Assembly (NCBI GenBank): GCA_965524675.1
Contig: CBERPN010000019.1
Coordinates: forward strand, 1 to 30,513
DNA length: 30,513 nt
Source of the DNA: CALLQB01 sp036479275
GTDB lineage: Bacteria > Actinomycetota > Acidimicrobiia > Acidimicrobiales > SHLQ01
Direction: 5' to 3'
Shown here: piece by piece, positions 6,643 through 15,277 of the stretch
Layout: each line of letters opens with the position of its first letter
How positions within the stretch are numbered: the first letter of the stretch is position 1
Made by a program: the position numbers and the translations under genes
Notes under the pieces: model-generated
Database searches by the model: none
Told to the model about the DNA's origin: nothing
What the model saw: only the letters and a program-made list of their open reading frames with translations

Positions 6643-9306
6643 CTAGGACAGAGTTGGGGCGCCCAGGGCCGGGAAGCCCGACGTCTGTTCGACCCAGTTC
6701 CCAAACAGGGCAGCAGGCATTGGCTTCGCGAAGAAGAATCCCTGGAGGTAATCGATTCCTAACTCTTCGAGGCAGCGAGCTTGTTCTTCGGTTTCCACAC
6801 CTTCGGCGACCACCGCTAGGTCGAGAACCACCGAAAGTGCGGTTACCAGTTCGACGATCTTGGCGTTCGCTCCACCCAGCGCCAGTCCGGTGATGAAGCT
6901 GCGGTCGATCTTTACGGTGTCGATCGGTAGCTGCTGCAGGTACGAGAGGCTGGAATAGCCGGTTCCGAAGTCGTCAAGAGAGATCCGGATGCCCATTTTG
7001 TGTAGCTCGTCGAGTACTGCCACCGTGTGGTCGATGTCGCCGATTGCACAGCTCTCGGTTACTTCGACCACCAGGCACTGCGGCTCGACCCCGTGCAGGT
7101 CGCATGCATCGGTAATGGTTTTTACCAAGTCGCCGTCGGTGAAATGCTGGCCGCTGATGTTCACTGCGATCGGGATGTCTCCAGCGGCGTGACCGAATCC
7201 TCGCCAGTTGGCGATTGTGCGCACCGCCTCATTGACCATCCATTGGTCGATCTCGACGATCATTCCGGATTCTTCGGCTAGCGGGATGAACACGGCAGGT
7301 GAGACCATCGTGCCGTCGGCCTTGGTCCAACGCATAAGAGCTTCGGCCGAAGCTGGGGAACCGTCGCTTGGTCGAACTAGCGGCTGAAGGTACAGCGACA
7401 TCTCGCCCCGCGTCCACGAACCGCGCAGCTCCTCTTCGACTCGAAGATTCGCTACCGCCGCCTGAAGGAGGGCATCGTCGGAGAACACGACCGAACGCGA
7501 GCGGTGGCGCTTGGCCTCGTATAGCGCGAGGTCAGCCGACCGCAAGATGTCGGCTACGGATTGACCCCTTGCATATTCTTGAGAGACACCGATGCTGGCC
7601 GAGATACGTAGCAGGCGCCCATCGATGGTGAACGGCTCGTCGAGTTCGGTCGCGATGTGCTCGGCCAGAACAACGGCATCGTCGGCGCAGTCGAAGTCTG
7701 TCGCTACAACTAGAAACTCGTCTCCGCCCAAGCGGGCGAGAACTCGGCCCTCTCCGATGGCGTTCTGCAATCGGTAACCCGCCGCGGTTAGGAGCACGTC
7801 GCCGACCTGGTGACCAAAGGTGTCGTTGACACGCTTGAACCGGTCGAGGTCGACGAACATTATGGTCAGTAAGGTCTCGGACTCGTCATTGAGAAGCTCT
7901 TCGAGCGCCACCCAAACACCAGCACGGTTCGTGAGCCCGGTAAGAGAGTCGTGCCAGGCCTCGTGACGCAAACGGTCGGCCATGTTCTGAACTCGACTGA
8001 GCGAGTTTCTAAGCGACTCACCCAGATGTCCCGGAACCGGAAGCAACGACACTTCGCTTTCGGTGCCGTTAGAGATCGCCGTGGCATGAGCATCGACCGC
8101 TCGCAGAGTGTGCGACATGGTGTTGAAGGCCTCGGCAGTGTCAACAATCTCGCGGGGACCCTTCGCCGGTATGTCTTCAGCGTCCAGCTCTCCGGTCTGG
8201 AGCAATGCGGCCGCACGACCGAGATGTCGAAGCGAGGTTGACATATGGCGAGCGACGATCAACGCAGTGAGGAAGGTAATCAAGATGAGACTTGCACCGA
8301 GCAGAACGACCCGTTCGAAATCAGCTCTCGCTATCGCCTCGTCGTTTGACGCTTCGACCACAAGCGCAACGCCGGTTTCAACCTGCAGCTGTGCTTGAGC
8401 ATCGAGGCGACTCACCAACGGTTCGACCCGTTTCGCAAGCTCCACCCGGGCTTCGAGGCTGAGCGGCTCAGATGATCCGAGTTGAATCCGCTCGAGAATT
8501 CCAGCACTTGCTTGATCGCCTCGTGTCGAAGCTGTTTTGAACTGTTGCCATTCCGGCCGTAGCCGCTCTGGGATCTGAGCATCGAGCTTCGCCCTCGTCG
8601 ACTCTGCAATCGCAGCGTTGCCGACCAACTGATCGTGAAGCTCCGGATCGATGGGTCCCGCCGCCAGAATCGGGACGACAAGGCGCAGCTCGTTGTCGGC
8701 GACAGCGTTAAGGGCCTCCAAGTTGTCGAGTACCTGGAGCAGCTCACGGGTTTCGCCAAGACCAGCGGCCTTGGTGTCGAGACGGTCCGATACTTCATCG
8801 ATCCATAGGTCGATCTCAGTGAGCGTCTCGTCATAGCTTGCGATAACCCTGCCGAGACCGGCGCCCTGAACGTCGAGGCCAGCGCGGAGCGTATCGATAC
8901 CCTTAATCGAAATCTTCACGTTGCGACACGCATCTGACGTTTTGCAGCGAAGAGGCATCAACGAAATACGTTCATCGACAGTGACCCGCACCCGTTCGAT
9001 CGAGCGTCGGACGTTTAGACCGGTCGACTCGAGAAGATCTATTGTCTGATCGGTGTCTGCCTGACCACCGTTGAGTAACGAGATATAGCCCGAGGACAAA
9101 GAACGTTCAATAGCTAGATGGGTGCGGAGTTCTGAGACCAACGCCAGCACAGCGGTATCGTTGCGCACCTGAGCCATCGTGTTCGCCTCAGCTCGAAGAT
9201 TGAGCGCCAACAGCGAACCGAGGACCGTTGCCGCGATCGCCGGGAGCAGCAAGAGTCCGATCAGTCTCGTCGATATTCGATCGATCGCTCTCTTTAGTCT
9301 GGTCAC
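6643..9306 (-). CDS. Membrane GGDEF-EAL cyclic-di-GMP protein with HAMP
   Basis: An 887-residue signalling protein. TM1 spans about residues 15-36. An extracytoplasmic helical sensor region (37-330) begins with a segment like NIT/nitrate-sensor helices (LVSELRTHLAIERSLSSGY) and contains a close cysteine pair, Cys121 and Cys127. TM2 lies at about 333-352, HAMP at 355-410, the GGDEF domain at about 452-610 with intact RLGGDEF (GGDEF 527-531), and the EAL domain at about 630-880 with EAL at 655-657, DDFGTGYSS, KIDRSFI and VAEGVETEEQ. Both catalytic domains look complete, so it may both make and degrade cyclic-di-GMP. The RxxD inhibitory site before GGDEF is absent (GEGR there). The GTG start has GAGGAGAA upstream. 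Confidence 0.95.
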   Translation of the reverse strand: MTRLKRAIDRISTRLIGLLLLPAIAATVLGSLLALNLRAEANTMAQVRNDTAVLALVSELRTHLAIERSLSSGYISLLNGGQADTDQTIDLLESTGLNVRRSIERVRVTVDERISLMPLRCKTSDACRNVKISIKGIDTLRAGLDVQGAGLGRVIASYDETLTEIDLWIDEVSDRLDTKAAGLGETRELLQVLDNLEALNAVADNELRLVVPILAAGPIDPELHDQLVGNAAIAESTRAKLDAQIPERLRPEWQQFKTASTRGDQASAGILERIQLGSSEPLSLEARVELAKRVEPLVSRLDAQAQLQVETGVALVVEASNDEAIARADFERVVLLGASLILITFLTALIVARHMSTSLRHLGRAAALLQTGELDAEDIPAKGPREIVDTAEAFNTMSHTLRAVDAHATAISNGTESEVSLLPVPGHLGESLRNSLSRVQNMADRLRHEAWHDSLTGLTNRAGVWVALEELLNDESETLLTIMFVDLDRFKRVNDTFGHQVGDVLLTAAGYRLQNAIGEGRVLARLGGDEFLVVATDFDCADDAVVLAEHIATELDEPFTIDGRLLRISASIGVSQEYARGQSVADILRSADLALYEAKRHRSRSVVFSDDALLQAAVANLRVEEELRGSWTRGEMSLYLQPLVRPSDGSPASAEALMRWTKADGTMVSPAVFIPLAEESGMIVEIDQWMVNEAVRTIANWRGFGHAAGDIPIAVNISGQHFTDGDLVKTITDACDLHGVEPQCLVVEVTESCAIGDIDHTVAVLDELHKMGIRISLDDFGTGYSSLSYLQQLPIDTVKIDRSFITGLALGGANAKIVELVTALSVVLDLAVVAEGVETEEQARCLEELGIDYLQGFFFAKPMPAALFGNWVEQTSGFPALGAPTLS

Positions 9307-9384
9307 GGTGGCGGCGTTCTCCTCTTCTGACCAGGAGAATCGACCAATTCTTGCCGCTTCTTTAGCTCTAGATTCTCTGTCCGC

Positions 9385-10038
9385 CTACGGAGTCCAGGCG
9401 GGTTCGGTGTTGTCGAACCCCGGAGCTGTGCCCCATTTGTTGCGGTACGTCACCTCATCGGCTGGGCGACGCTTCGCCACGCCCCACTTACCTAGCGGAT
9501 AACCCATCGGCACGCAGGCTGCCATCTGCCAATTTTCGGTTGGTACGCCCAAGAGACTCGGCACTGCATCCCCCTTGAGCGCCAAGATTGTCGTAAGCGA
9601 CGACCCCACACCTTCGGCACGGGCCGCCAGCATCGCACTCCAGATCGCTGGGAAGATCGAGCCGCCACTGTTGTCGTCCCTGGCGAACCCAAACAGCAGC
9701 ACCGGGTAGGACTCGAAGTTTGCAGCCGCCCACTCGACCGACTTCAGCATCTGCGAGAACTTCTTGCTACGCGGATCGTCGGGGTTAGCCGCTGCGGTAT
9801 CGACCCTGTCTTTGTAGATCGAAGTCCACAAGATCTCGACACACTCACGGTAGAGAGGGCCGATCTCAGCTTTCAGTTCAGGGTCATCTACCAACAGGAA
9901 TGTCCAGGTCTGGGCGTTACCGCCACTAGGAGCGCGCACCGCAGCGTCCATGATCTTGGCCTGAATCTCGATAGGAATCGGATCAGGTTTGACCCGCCGC
10001 ATCGCCCGGGTAGTGAATAAGGCTTCGTAAATATCCAT
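9385..10038 (-). CDS. Nitroreductase-family flavoprotein
   Basis: A 217-residue protein from ATG 10038, preceded by AAAAGGA at good spacing. An in-frame upstream extension is rejected because it would bury this site. N-terminal IYEALFTTRAMRRVKPDPIP and RAPSGGNAQTW (about residues 35-45) are the FMN-binding signature of the nitroreductase family. C-terminal LLGVPTENWQMAACVPMGYPLGKWG is also typical. It would use NAD(P)H and FMN to reduce nitro, quinone or enone groups, with unknown substrate. It diverges from the thioredoxin/UGSC operon across a hairpin-rich gap and could share its promoter region. Confidence 0.9.
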   Translation of the reverse strand: MDIYEALFTTRAMRRVKPDPIPIEIQAKIMDAAVRAPSGGNAQTWTFLLVDDPELKAEIGPLYRECVEILWTSIYKDRVDTAAANPDDPRSKKFSQMLKSVEWAAANFESYPVLLFGFARDDNSGGSIFPAIWSAMLAARAEGVGSSLTTILALKGDAVPSLLGVPTENWQMAACVPMGYPLGKWGVAKRRPADEVTYRNKWGTAPGFDNTEPAWTP

Positions 10039-10347
10039 GTTGCTGTTTTCCTTTTCTCCGCCTTCGGCGCTTCGCGTTGTTTGCTGGCGTTCCCCGGTCA
10101 CGCAGGCCGGGGGTTCAGGCTACGGGCTGGCGCCCTCCGCCTTACAGCGCCCTTGTTACTCAAGACAGGATTCTGAGGCAAGTTGTGGCGCCTTGGCGCC
10201 AGAAACGCTTTCGTTCTGGTCGGGCAGGTGGCCCCCAGGGGGTCCGCCTGCCCGACCAGTTCGATAGTATTCGGTGCGCCGCGGCGCCTCTGTGACAACG
10301 GCCTGTGCGGTGGGTAATAATCACAATGGGTTGGAGGTCGGTAGAGA
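10039..10347. other. Hairpin-dense intergenic region
   Basis: A 309-bp gap between divergent genes, without a convincing reading frame. It holds a series of inverted repeats. CGCC/GGCG lies at 10059-10069 in the nitroreductase leader. CCCCGG/CCGGGG lies at 10092-10112. TGGCGCC-TT-GGCGCCA lies at 10186-10201. The long dispersed hairpin is at 10216-10259, and the perfect palindrome GCGCCGCGGCGC is at 10276-10287. GGAGG at 10333-10337 is the ribosome-binding site of the gene at 10348. Confidence 0.6.
10216..10259 (+). repeat. Dispersed long hairpin, copy 1
   Basis: The arms CTGGTCGGGCAGG and CCTGCCCGACCAG pair perfectly over 13 bp, and the stem continues with one G-T pair and one mismatch to about 20 bp with a 2-nt loop. 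The sequence is nearly identical to the element at 21713-21756 read on the opposite strand, including flanking GTTC before and TTCG after. No T-tract follows on either strand, so this copy is not an obvious terminator. Confidence 0.8.
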
Positions 10348-11778
10348 ATGCAGTTACCCGAGGGTTTTGTGGCGGTGGTCAAGCGCGACTGCGCCACCTG
10401 CGAGATGATCGTTCCGGTGCTCGAGCAGCTCGCGACAGATCGCGGTCTGATCGTCTATAGCCAGGATGATCCAACGTTCCCGGCCGTGAGCGATTGGGTT
10501 GTCGACGATACCGACCTCGTCGTCTCCTGGCATAACCAAATCGAGACCGTGCCGACATTGTTGCGGATTGAAAACGGGGCGGAGGTCGAACGTATCGTCG
10601 GCTGGGCGGTTGAGCAATGGCGCTCCTTTACAGGCGTCGGCGATTTGGGTCGGGGTTTACCTGAACACCGGCCCGGCTGTGGCTCACTCAGTGTTGACCC
10701 AACGGTGGCTCCTGGTTTGGCGATCGCGTTTGGTGGGTCCGGCTTGGCTGCGCGCCGGGTTGAACTAGCGATGCTCGAGGACGACGCAGAGGCAATGTTC
10801 GATAGAGGCTGGACCGATGGTCTACCGGTCGTGCCGCCCACCCAAGAGCGTGTGATGCGAATGCTGGAAGGCACATCGCGTGCTGCCGACGACATCGTGA
10901 CTGTCGTGCCACCCAATCTGCACGAGATCAGTGTGGAAAAGATCGCGATCAACGCAGTGATGGCCGGCTGTCGGCCAGAGTATCTGCCGGTGGTTATAGC
11001 GGCCCTCGAAGCGGTCTGCACCGACGAGTTCAACATGCACGGCGTGCTCTGCACGACGATGGCGGTGGGGCCGGTGTTTGTGGTGAACGGACCAATTCGC
11101 CACGCGCTCGAATTCAATTCGGGGATGAACGTTCTAGGGCACGGAAACCGAGCCAATGCAACCATTCCTCGGGCTGTTCAGCTGATAATTCGTAATGTCG
11201 GTGGGGGAGCACCCGGCGGAATCGACCGCTCGACCCAAGGTAACCCGGGCAAACTTGGTCTCATGTTCGCCGAGGACGAAGAGGGCTCACCCTGGTCTAG
11301 CTATTCCGAGGATAATGGCTTGGCGGCGGGGGTCGATTCGGTAACAGCGTTCTGCGCTGAAGGTCCACATCTCGTATTCGACCAAGTGTCGCGTTCGCCC
11401 GAATCGCTCCTGCGCAGCATGGCTTCGCAGCTGCTAAGCGCCAACTCGCCCCGCCTCACAATGGGTATGGACGCGATGTTGGTGATCTCACCTGAACACA
11501 TGTCGAGATTCGCTGCCGCTGGCTGGTCGAAGCAACGCTTCCGAGAAGAACTCGACGAAATCCTCCAGGTCGATGCCGACACTATTCTGCGAGGCGTCGA
11601 TGGTATCGAGGAGGGTATGCCAGCCGAGTTTGCGGGCATGACGTTGCCCAAGTTTCGACCCGGTGGGCTACAAATAGTGCATGCCGGTGGACCTGCGGGC
11701 TTGTTCTCGTCCATCCTTGGAGGGTGGCTTGCGGGCGACAAAGGTAGTGTTCCGGTAACCCGACAAGTCATAACCTAG
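10348..11778 (+). CDS. Thioredoxin-domain protein, partner of the UGSC selenoprotein
   Basis: A 476-residue two-part protein. Residues 1-95 look like a thioredoxin fold, with redox motif CATC (Cys15, Cys18) after the first strand and helix and a TVP cis-proline (Pro69). A linker contains PGCGSLSVDP (Cys111). The remaining ~330 residues start with FDRGWTDGLPVVPPT and include INAVMAGCRPEYLPVV, VVNGPIR, GNRANATIPRAVQLI and EDEEGSPW. I recognise this as a family found in environmental bacteria but know no function for it. GGAGG precedes the ATG, and the stop overlaps the ribosome-binding site of the UGSC gene, so they are one operon. The CATC domain is a natural reductant for the adjacent selenocysteine, which is an inference. 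Confidence 0.8.
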   Translation: MQLPEGFVAVVKRDCATCEMIVPVLEQLATDRGLIVYSQDDPTFPAVSDWVVDDTDLVVSWHNQIETVPTLLRIENGAEVERIVGWAVEQWRSFTGVGDLGRGLPEHRPGCGSLSVDPTVAPGLAIAFGGSGLAARRVELAMLEDDAEAMFDRGWTDGLPVVPPTQERVMRMLEGTSRAADDIVTVVPPNLHEISVEKIAINAVMAGCRPEYLPVVIAALEAVCTDEFNMHGVLCTTMAVGPVFVVNGPIRHALEFNSGMNVLGHGNRANATIPRAVQLIIRNVGGGAPGGIDRSTQGNPGKLGLMFAEDEEGSPWSSYSEDNGLAAGVDSVTAFCAEGPHLVFDQVSRSPESLLRSMASQLLSANSPRLTMGMDAMLVISPEHMSRFAAAGWSKQRFREELDEILQVDADTILRGVDGIEEGMPAEFAGMTLPKFRPGGLQIVHAGGPAGLFSSILGGWLAGDKGSVPVTRQVIT

Positions 11779-11789
11779 GAGGCAATACG

Positions 11790-12308
11790 ATGACAACGGT
11801 TCTTGATCCGACCAGTGAAGTAACGCCGGTAGGCCGCGAGCGAACGAAGCGACCCGAGTCGCTCGCTGGGCTAACGGTGGGGTTACTCGACATCACAAAG
11901 CCTCGCGGCGACGTGTTCCTCGACCACATCGAAGCTGCGATCACAGCGCTGGGCGCCACCGTTACCCGGTATTCAAAGCCCACATTCGCCAAACCAGCCC
12001 CCGCCGACTTAAGGCACGAGATTGCAACCCAATGCGATGCTGTCATCGAAGCATTAGCCGATTGAGGATCTTGTACGTCGTGCAGTGTGCACGACATCGA
12101 TGACCTCGAACGACGTGGTATTCCTAGCGTATTCGTCGCTAGCGATCCGTTTCGAGACGGCGCCCAAACCCAAGCCGAGGCTTTGGGATTGAACGTGTCG
12201 CGGGTGTTCGTCGAGCACCCGATTCAGGATCGCACCGACGACGAGATGCGAGACCTAGCCAACCGAGCGCTAGCCGAACTACTCGCCGCAATAACGGGCC
12301 CCAATTAG
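11790..12308 (+). CDS. UGSC-family selenoprotein (Sec encoded by TGA 12063-12065)
   Basis: Read through one in-frame TGA, this gene gives a 172-residue protein. Residues before the TGA (LTVGLLDITKPRGDVFLDHI, then CDAVIEALAD) and after it (GSCTSCSVHDIDDLERRGIP) join to the UGSC signature, with Sec92 and Cys95 forming a UxxC redox pair and Cys98 nearby. The family is known to occur with Sec or Cys at this place, though its reaction is unknown to me. AGGAGG at 11777-11782 precedes ATG 11790. A perfect hairpin 11 nt after the TGA is a SECIS candidate. The frame continues 80 codons past the TGA to TAG-type termination. Reading it as two genes (11790-12065 and 12087-12308) would split the motif. 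Confidence 0.92.
12077..12095 (+). promoter_or_regulatory. Candidate bacterial SECIS element (UGSC gene)
   Basis: The stem GTCGTGC (12077-12083) pairs perfectly with GCACGAC (12089-12095) around loop AGTGT, starting 11 nt after the TGA. Bacterial SECIS hairpins lie just after the Sec UGA inside the coding region and expose a GU-containing apical loop to SelB. The inner GTGC/GCAC closing pairs resemble those of the E. coli fdhF element. No bulged U is visible. Confidence 0.7.
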
Positions 12309-12311
12309 CCT

Positions 12312-12424
12312 CCCAAATTACTGCTCGCAGCACCGCTGGCCGGTCATTGCAACAGTAATTTGGGGGGACCGATCGTAATTACTGGCCCCAGTACCGCTAG
12401 CCGGTCATTGCAACAGTAATTTCG
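12312..12424. repeat. Tandem hairpin repeat between convergent operons
   Basis: Two 61-bp-spaced units share GCCGGTCATTGCAACAGTAATTT. In unit 1 CCCAAATTACTG (12312-12323) pairs perfectly over 12 bp with CAGTAATTTGGG (12353-12364), with GGGGGG following. In unit 2 AATTACTG (12377-12384) pairs with CAGTAATT (12414-12421). The stop of the UGSC gene lies 4 bp to the left and the CoA-ligase stop 10 bp to the right, so a bidirectional termination role is plausible. The long 29-nt loops and near-identity of the units suggest a repeat element. Confidence 0.7.
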
Positions 12425-12434
12425 GGGAGTGGGG

Positions 12435-14078
12435 TTAAGAACCTTGGGTTAGGCCTAGGGCTTGGTATGCGGTTGCCTTGGCCCATTTGTAATCGCTCTT
12501 TCCATTGGTGCTTCGACAGAAGTCGTCCACCCGCACTAGGTGCTTTGGGGCCTTATAGCGGGCGATCACACCTTTGACGTGGGCGACAATCTCGTCGTCG
12601 CTGGCTGAGGCACTGTCGATCATCTTGGTCACTGCCACCACGGCTTGACCCCATCTCTCGTCGGGAACGCCGACGGCGTTGCAGTCGAGAACGTCGGGGT
12701 GGCTCTTGACGGCTTCCTCGACCTCCTCGGGGTAGATCTTCTCGCCACCAGAGTTGATCGAGACAGAACCCCGACCTAACAGGCTGATAGTGCCATCGGT
12801 TTCGAGGGTCGCGTAGTCGCCGGGAATCGACCAGCGCTTACCGAAGTGTTCGGGGAAGGTCTCCTCGGTCTTCGCCTGGTCTTTGTAGTAGCCGAGTGGG
12901 ATCGAACCAGTGAGCGCCAGTTTACCAATCTCGCCTGAACCCGCTTCTACCTTTCGTCCGTCGTCGGTGATGATGATCGTGTTCTCGCCGGCCATGAACT
13001 TTGCGGTCTCGAGATCAGCCGCTTCGGTTCGGGTGGTGACACTGCGTCCGAACCCCAGACCCTCGCTCGATCCGAGCGAATCGATAAGGGTGCATTCGCG
13101 GTACTCGAGCAGCCTCTGTTTTAGTTCTTTGCTCCAGATCACACCCGAAGACAGCACCTGGTGAAGCGAGCTGATTTCGTAGCAGCGATTCGCAGCAGCG
13201 GCTCGATCGAGCGCTTCGATCATCGGGCGACAGAATGCGTCACCGACGATGGTGATCAACGTGATGCGATGCTCTTGCACGCGCGCCCACAACTCATCGG
13301 CATCGAAGTAGCGCGAGCCCAAACAGTCGACCATGCCTCCAAGGGTGAAGGTATGGACCGCACTGATGCCCGAGGTTCCGTGCATCAAAGGCGCGGCGGC
13401 CAACATTCGTTGCATTCGACCTTTCTGATGAAACAGCCGAACCGCGGCGAGCGCCTCCTCAATTGTCGAGGGCTGGGGTAGCTTCGCCGCCGCGTAGTAG
13501 GTATGCATCGCTGCGAACATGTTGCGGTGAGGCCACATGACCGCCTTCGGGTTTCCGGTGGTGCCGCCGGTGTAAAGGAACCAAAGGTCGTCGCTAGATC
13601 GTTCGATCGGAGCCGCTGGCAGAAAGTCTGAAACGAGTTGTTCGTAGCCGACAACGCCCGCAGCCTTCGCGGTGTTGTCGACGGTTCCGCCGACCTGGAT
13701 CATGACCTTTAGGTCGGGGCATCGCGGTGCTGCGGCCAGCACACGATCGAGCAGGGTCTCGTCAAAGAACACAGCCTTAGCGTCGGAATTGGTGAGGAGA
13801 TACACCAATTCATCGACAAGGTAGCGGTAGTTGACGTTGGCTGGCACAGCCCGCAACTTGAACGCGGCGAACTGTGCCTCCAAGTACTCTCGGCCGTTGT
13901 ACAGGTAGAGCGCCACCTTGTCGTTCGGGCCGACCCCACCGTCCGATAATGCGCCGGCGAGTCGAGCCGCGCGGTCCTCGAACTCCGCCCACGACGCAAT
14001 ACCAGCGGCGTCACCAACAGCGTCAGCATCGGGGAACTCCCGAGCGATCTGCTCCCACAGCGTTGCATAATTGATCAT
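12435..14078 (-). CDS. Acyl-CoA synthetase (FadD-like AMP-forming ligase)
   Basis: A 547-residue adenylate-forming enzyme that should activate a carboxylic acid to its CoA thioester through an acyl-adenylate. Motifs in order are the phosphate-binding YTGGTTGNPK (169-178), DSLGSSEGLGFG, the GDYATLETDG aspartate region, the hinge LLGRGSVSINSGGEKIYPEEVEEAV and the C-terminal catalytic-lysine segment STNGKSDYKW. It ends a minus-strand run with two acyl-CoA dehydrogenases, 29 bp downstream of the second, implying a degradation operon for a side chain or fatty acid. It also has a TAGGTT hexamer 6 nt before the ATG, so a leaderless internal promoter is possible. Confidence 0.93.
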   Translation of the reverse strand: MINYATLWEQIAREFPDADAVGDAAGIASWAEFEDRAARLAGALSDGGVGPNDKVALYLYNGREYLEAQFAAFKLRAVPANVNYRYLVDELVYLLTNSDAKAVFFDETLLDRVLAAAPRCPDLKVMIQVGGTVDNTAKAAGVVGYEQLVSDFLPAAPIERSSDDLWFLYTGGTTGNPKAVMWPHRNMFAAMHTYYAAAKLPQPSTIEEALAAVRLFHQKGRMQRMLAAAPLMHGTSGISAVHTFTLGGMVDCLGSRYFDADELWARVQEHRITLITIVGDAFCRPMIEALDRAAAANRCYEISSLHQVLSSGVIWSKELKQRLLEYRECTLIDSLGSSEGLGFGRSVTTRTEAADLETAKFMAGENTIIITDDGRKVEAGSGEIGKLALTGSIPLGYYKDQAKTEETFPEHFGKRWSIPGDYATLETDGTISLLGRGSVSINSGGEKIYPEEVEEAVKSHPDVLDCNAVGVPDERWGQAVVAVTKMIDSASASDDEIVAHVKGVIARYKAPKHLVRVDDFCRSTNGKSDYKWAKATAYQALGLTQGS

Positions 14079-14084
14079 GCCGAG

Positions 14085-14090
14085 AACCTA
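14085..14090 (-). promoter_or_regulatory. -10 element of a probable leaderless promoter
   Basis: On the minus strand TAGGTT ends exactly 6 nt before the CoA-ligase ATG at 14078. An identical hexamer at identical spacing precedes the second ligase at 19126. No Shine-Dalgarno is seen at either gene. Confidence 0.4.
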
Positions 14091-14107
14091 GCCGAGCGCC
14101 CGATGTC

Positions 14108-15277
14108 TTAGTTCCTCGTCCGTGGAAGCCCCAAGTGCGCTTCGGCTACAAGGTTGCGGTTGATCTCGCTGGTTCCTCCGTAGATCGTGGTAACCGGGGC
14201 ATGTCTGAAGTGCTCCTCGATCAGGCCATCCTCTGGCGCATTCGCGCCGTCGTGATTTAGGAGCCCCTCGGCGCCGAGCATGTCGATAAACCAATGACTA
14301 TGACGTTTGTACGCCTCGCTCACAAAGAGCTTGGTCATCGACCCCTCCACGCCGAACATCACGCCTTCACTCGCCAGAAAGGCTGTCTTGTAAGCGAAGC
14401 AGCGAGCGACCTCGACGTCGATTGAGGCTCGCATCAACCGCTCGCGAATTACCGGATCGTCGATTGCGAGTGAGCCATCAGGACGAGCGATAGTTCGCGC
14501 CGAGTTCAGCGCCGCGTCGATAAGAGTGGCCGAAGGGAACTGGCCACCGGCAATGCCCCGCTCGAACTTGAGCGCTGCCTTCATGACCGCCCAGCCGCCA
14601 TCCACAGCGCCGATCCGCCATTCGTCGCCCAGCCGAACATCGTCGTAGAACGTGGCGTTCGAACGCTCGGTGCCCATGGTCTGAACCGGTTGAATTTCGA
14701 TGCCAGGAGTGTCGAGAGGAACTACAAAGAAGGTGAGCCCCTTGTGCTTGGCCACTTCGGTATTGGTTCGGGTCAGTAGTAGGACATAGTCGGCGATGTG
14801 GGCCATCGTTGTCCACATTTTCTGGCCGTTGATTAGCCACTGTTCGCCGTCGCGAACAGCGCTAGTTGTCGCCGCGGCTACGTCGGATCCGCAATCGGGT
14901 TCGGTGTAGCCAAAAGAGCAGAGTGATTCGCCGGAAATGATTCTAGGCACCACGGTCTCTTTGAGGTGGTCGTTGCCTAGTTCGAGGATGATGGCCGCCA
15001 CGATTACAGCAACACCCATGCCGTCGACGGGGGCTCCGGCCAACTGGAGTTCTTCGATGAGCACCAGCATCTCGAGCGGATCGCGGCCCGCGCCACCAAG
15101 CTCGGCGGGTACCGCTCCGTCGAGCCAGCCGCGGTCGGCCATCTTTCGATGGAACTCATCGTTGTGAAGCGTGCCGTCGCGCGTGCCCAACAACACGTCG
15201 CTGGTGAGGTGCTCGGCGATGAATTCTTTGACCTCTGCGCGGAAAGCCTCTGCACTATCGGAAAATGAGAAGTCCAT
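14108..15277 (-). CDS. Acyl-CoA dehydrogenase (larger subunit of a pair)
   Basis: A 389-residue flavoprotein from ATG 15277, which overlaps the stop of the preceding dehydrogenase by one base (TGATG). Family motifs include the FAD/substrate segment FGYTEPDCGSDVAAATT, the beta-strand WLINGQKMWTT and the C-terminal IYGGTSEINRNLVAE. It introduces an alpha-beta double bond into an acyl-CoA, passing electrons to ETF. The tight coupling to a shorter dehydrogenase recalls the heteromeric FadE pairs of actinobacterial steroid and side-chain catabolism, so a heterotetramer is likely. The substrate is unknown. Confidence 0.93.
   Translation of the reverse strand: MDFSFSDSAEAFRAEVKEFIAEHLTSDVLLGTRDGTLHNDEFHRKMADRGWLDGAVPAELGGAGRDPLEMLVLIEELQLAGAPVDGMGVAVIVAAIILELGNDHLKETVVPRIISGESLCSFGYTEPDCGSDVAAATTSAVRDGEQWLINGQKMWTTMAHIADYVLLLTRTNTEVAKHKGLTFFVVPLDTPGIEIQPVQTMGTERSNATFYDDVRLGDEWRIGAVDGGWAVMKAALKFERGIAGGQFPSATLIDAALNSARTIARPDGSLAIDDPVIRERLMRASIDVEVARCFAYKTAFLASEGVMFGVEGSMTKLFVSEAYKRHSHWFIDMLGAEGLLNHDGANAPEDGLIEEHFRHAPVTTIYGGTSEINRNLVAEAHLGLPRTRN

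Noticed and set aside
12066..12308. Separate small gene starting at GTG 12087
   Set aside because: It has no ribosome-binding site of its own, and the GSC motif encoded before 12087 belongs to the UGSC site; read-through as selenocysteine explains both halves.
12312..12424. CRISPR-like pair of repeats
   Set aside because: Only two units, each an internal hairpin between convergent genes, with no cas genes.
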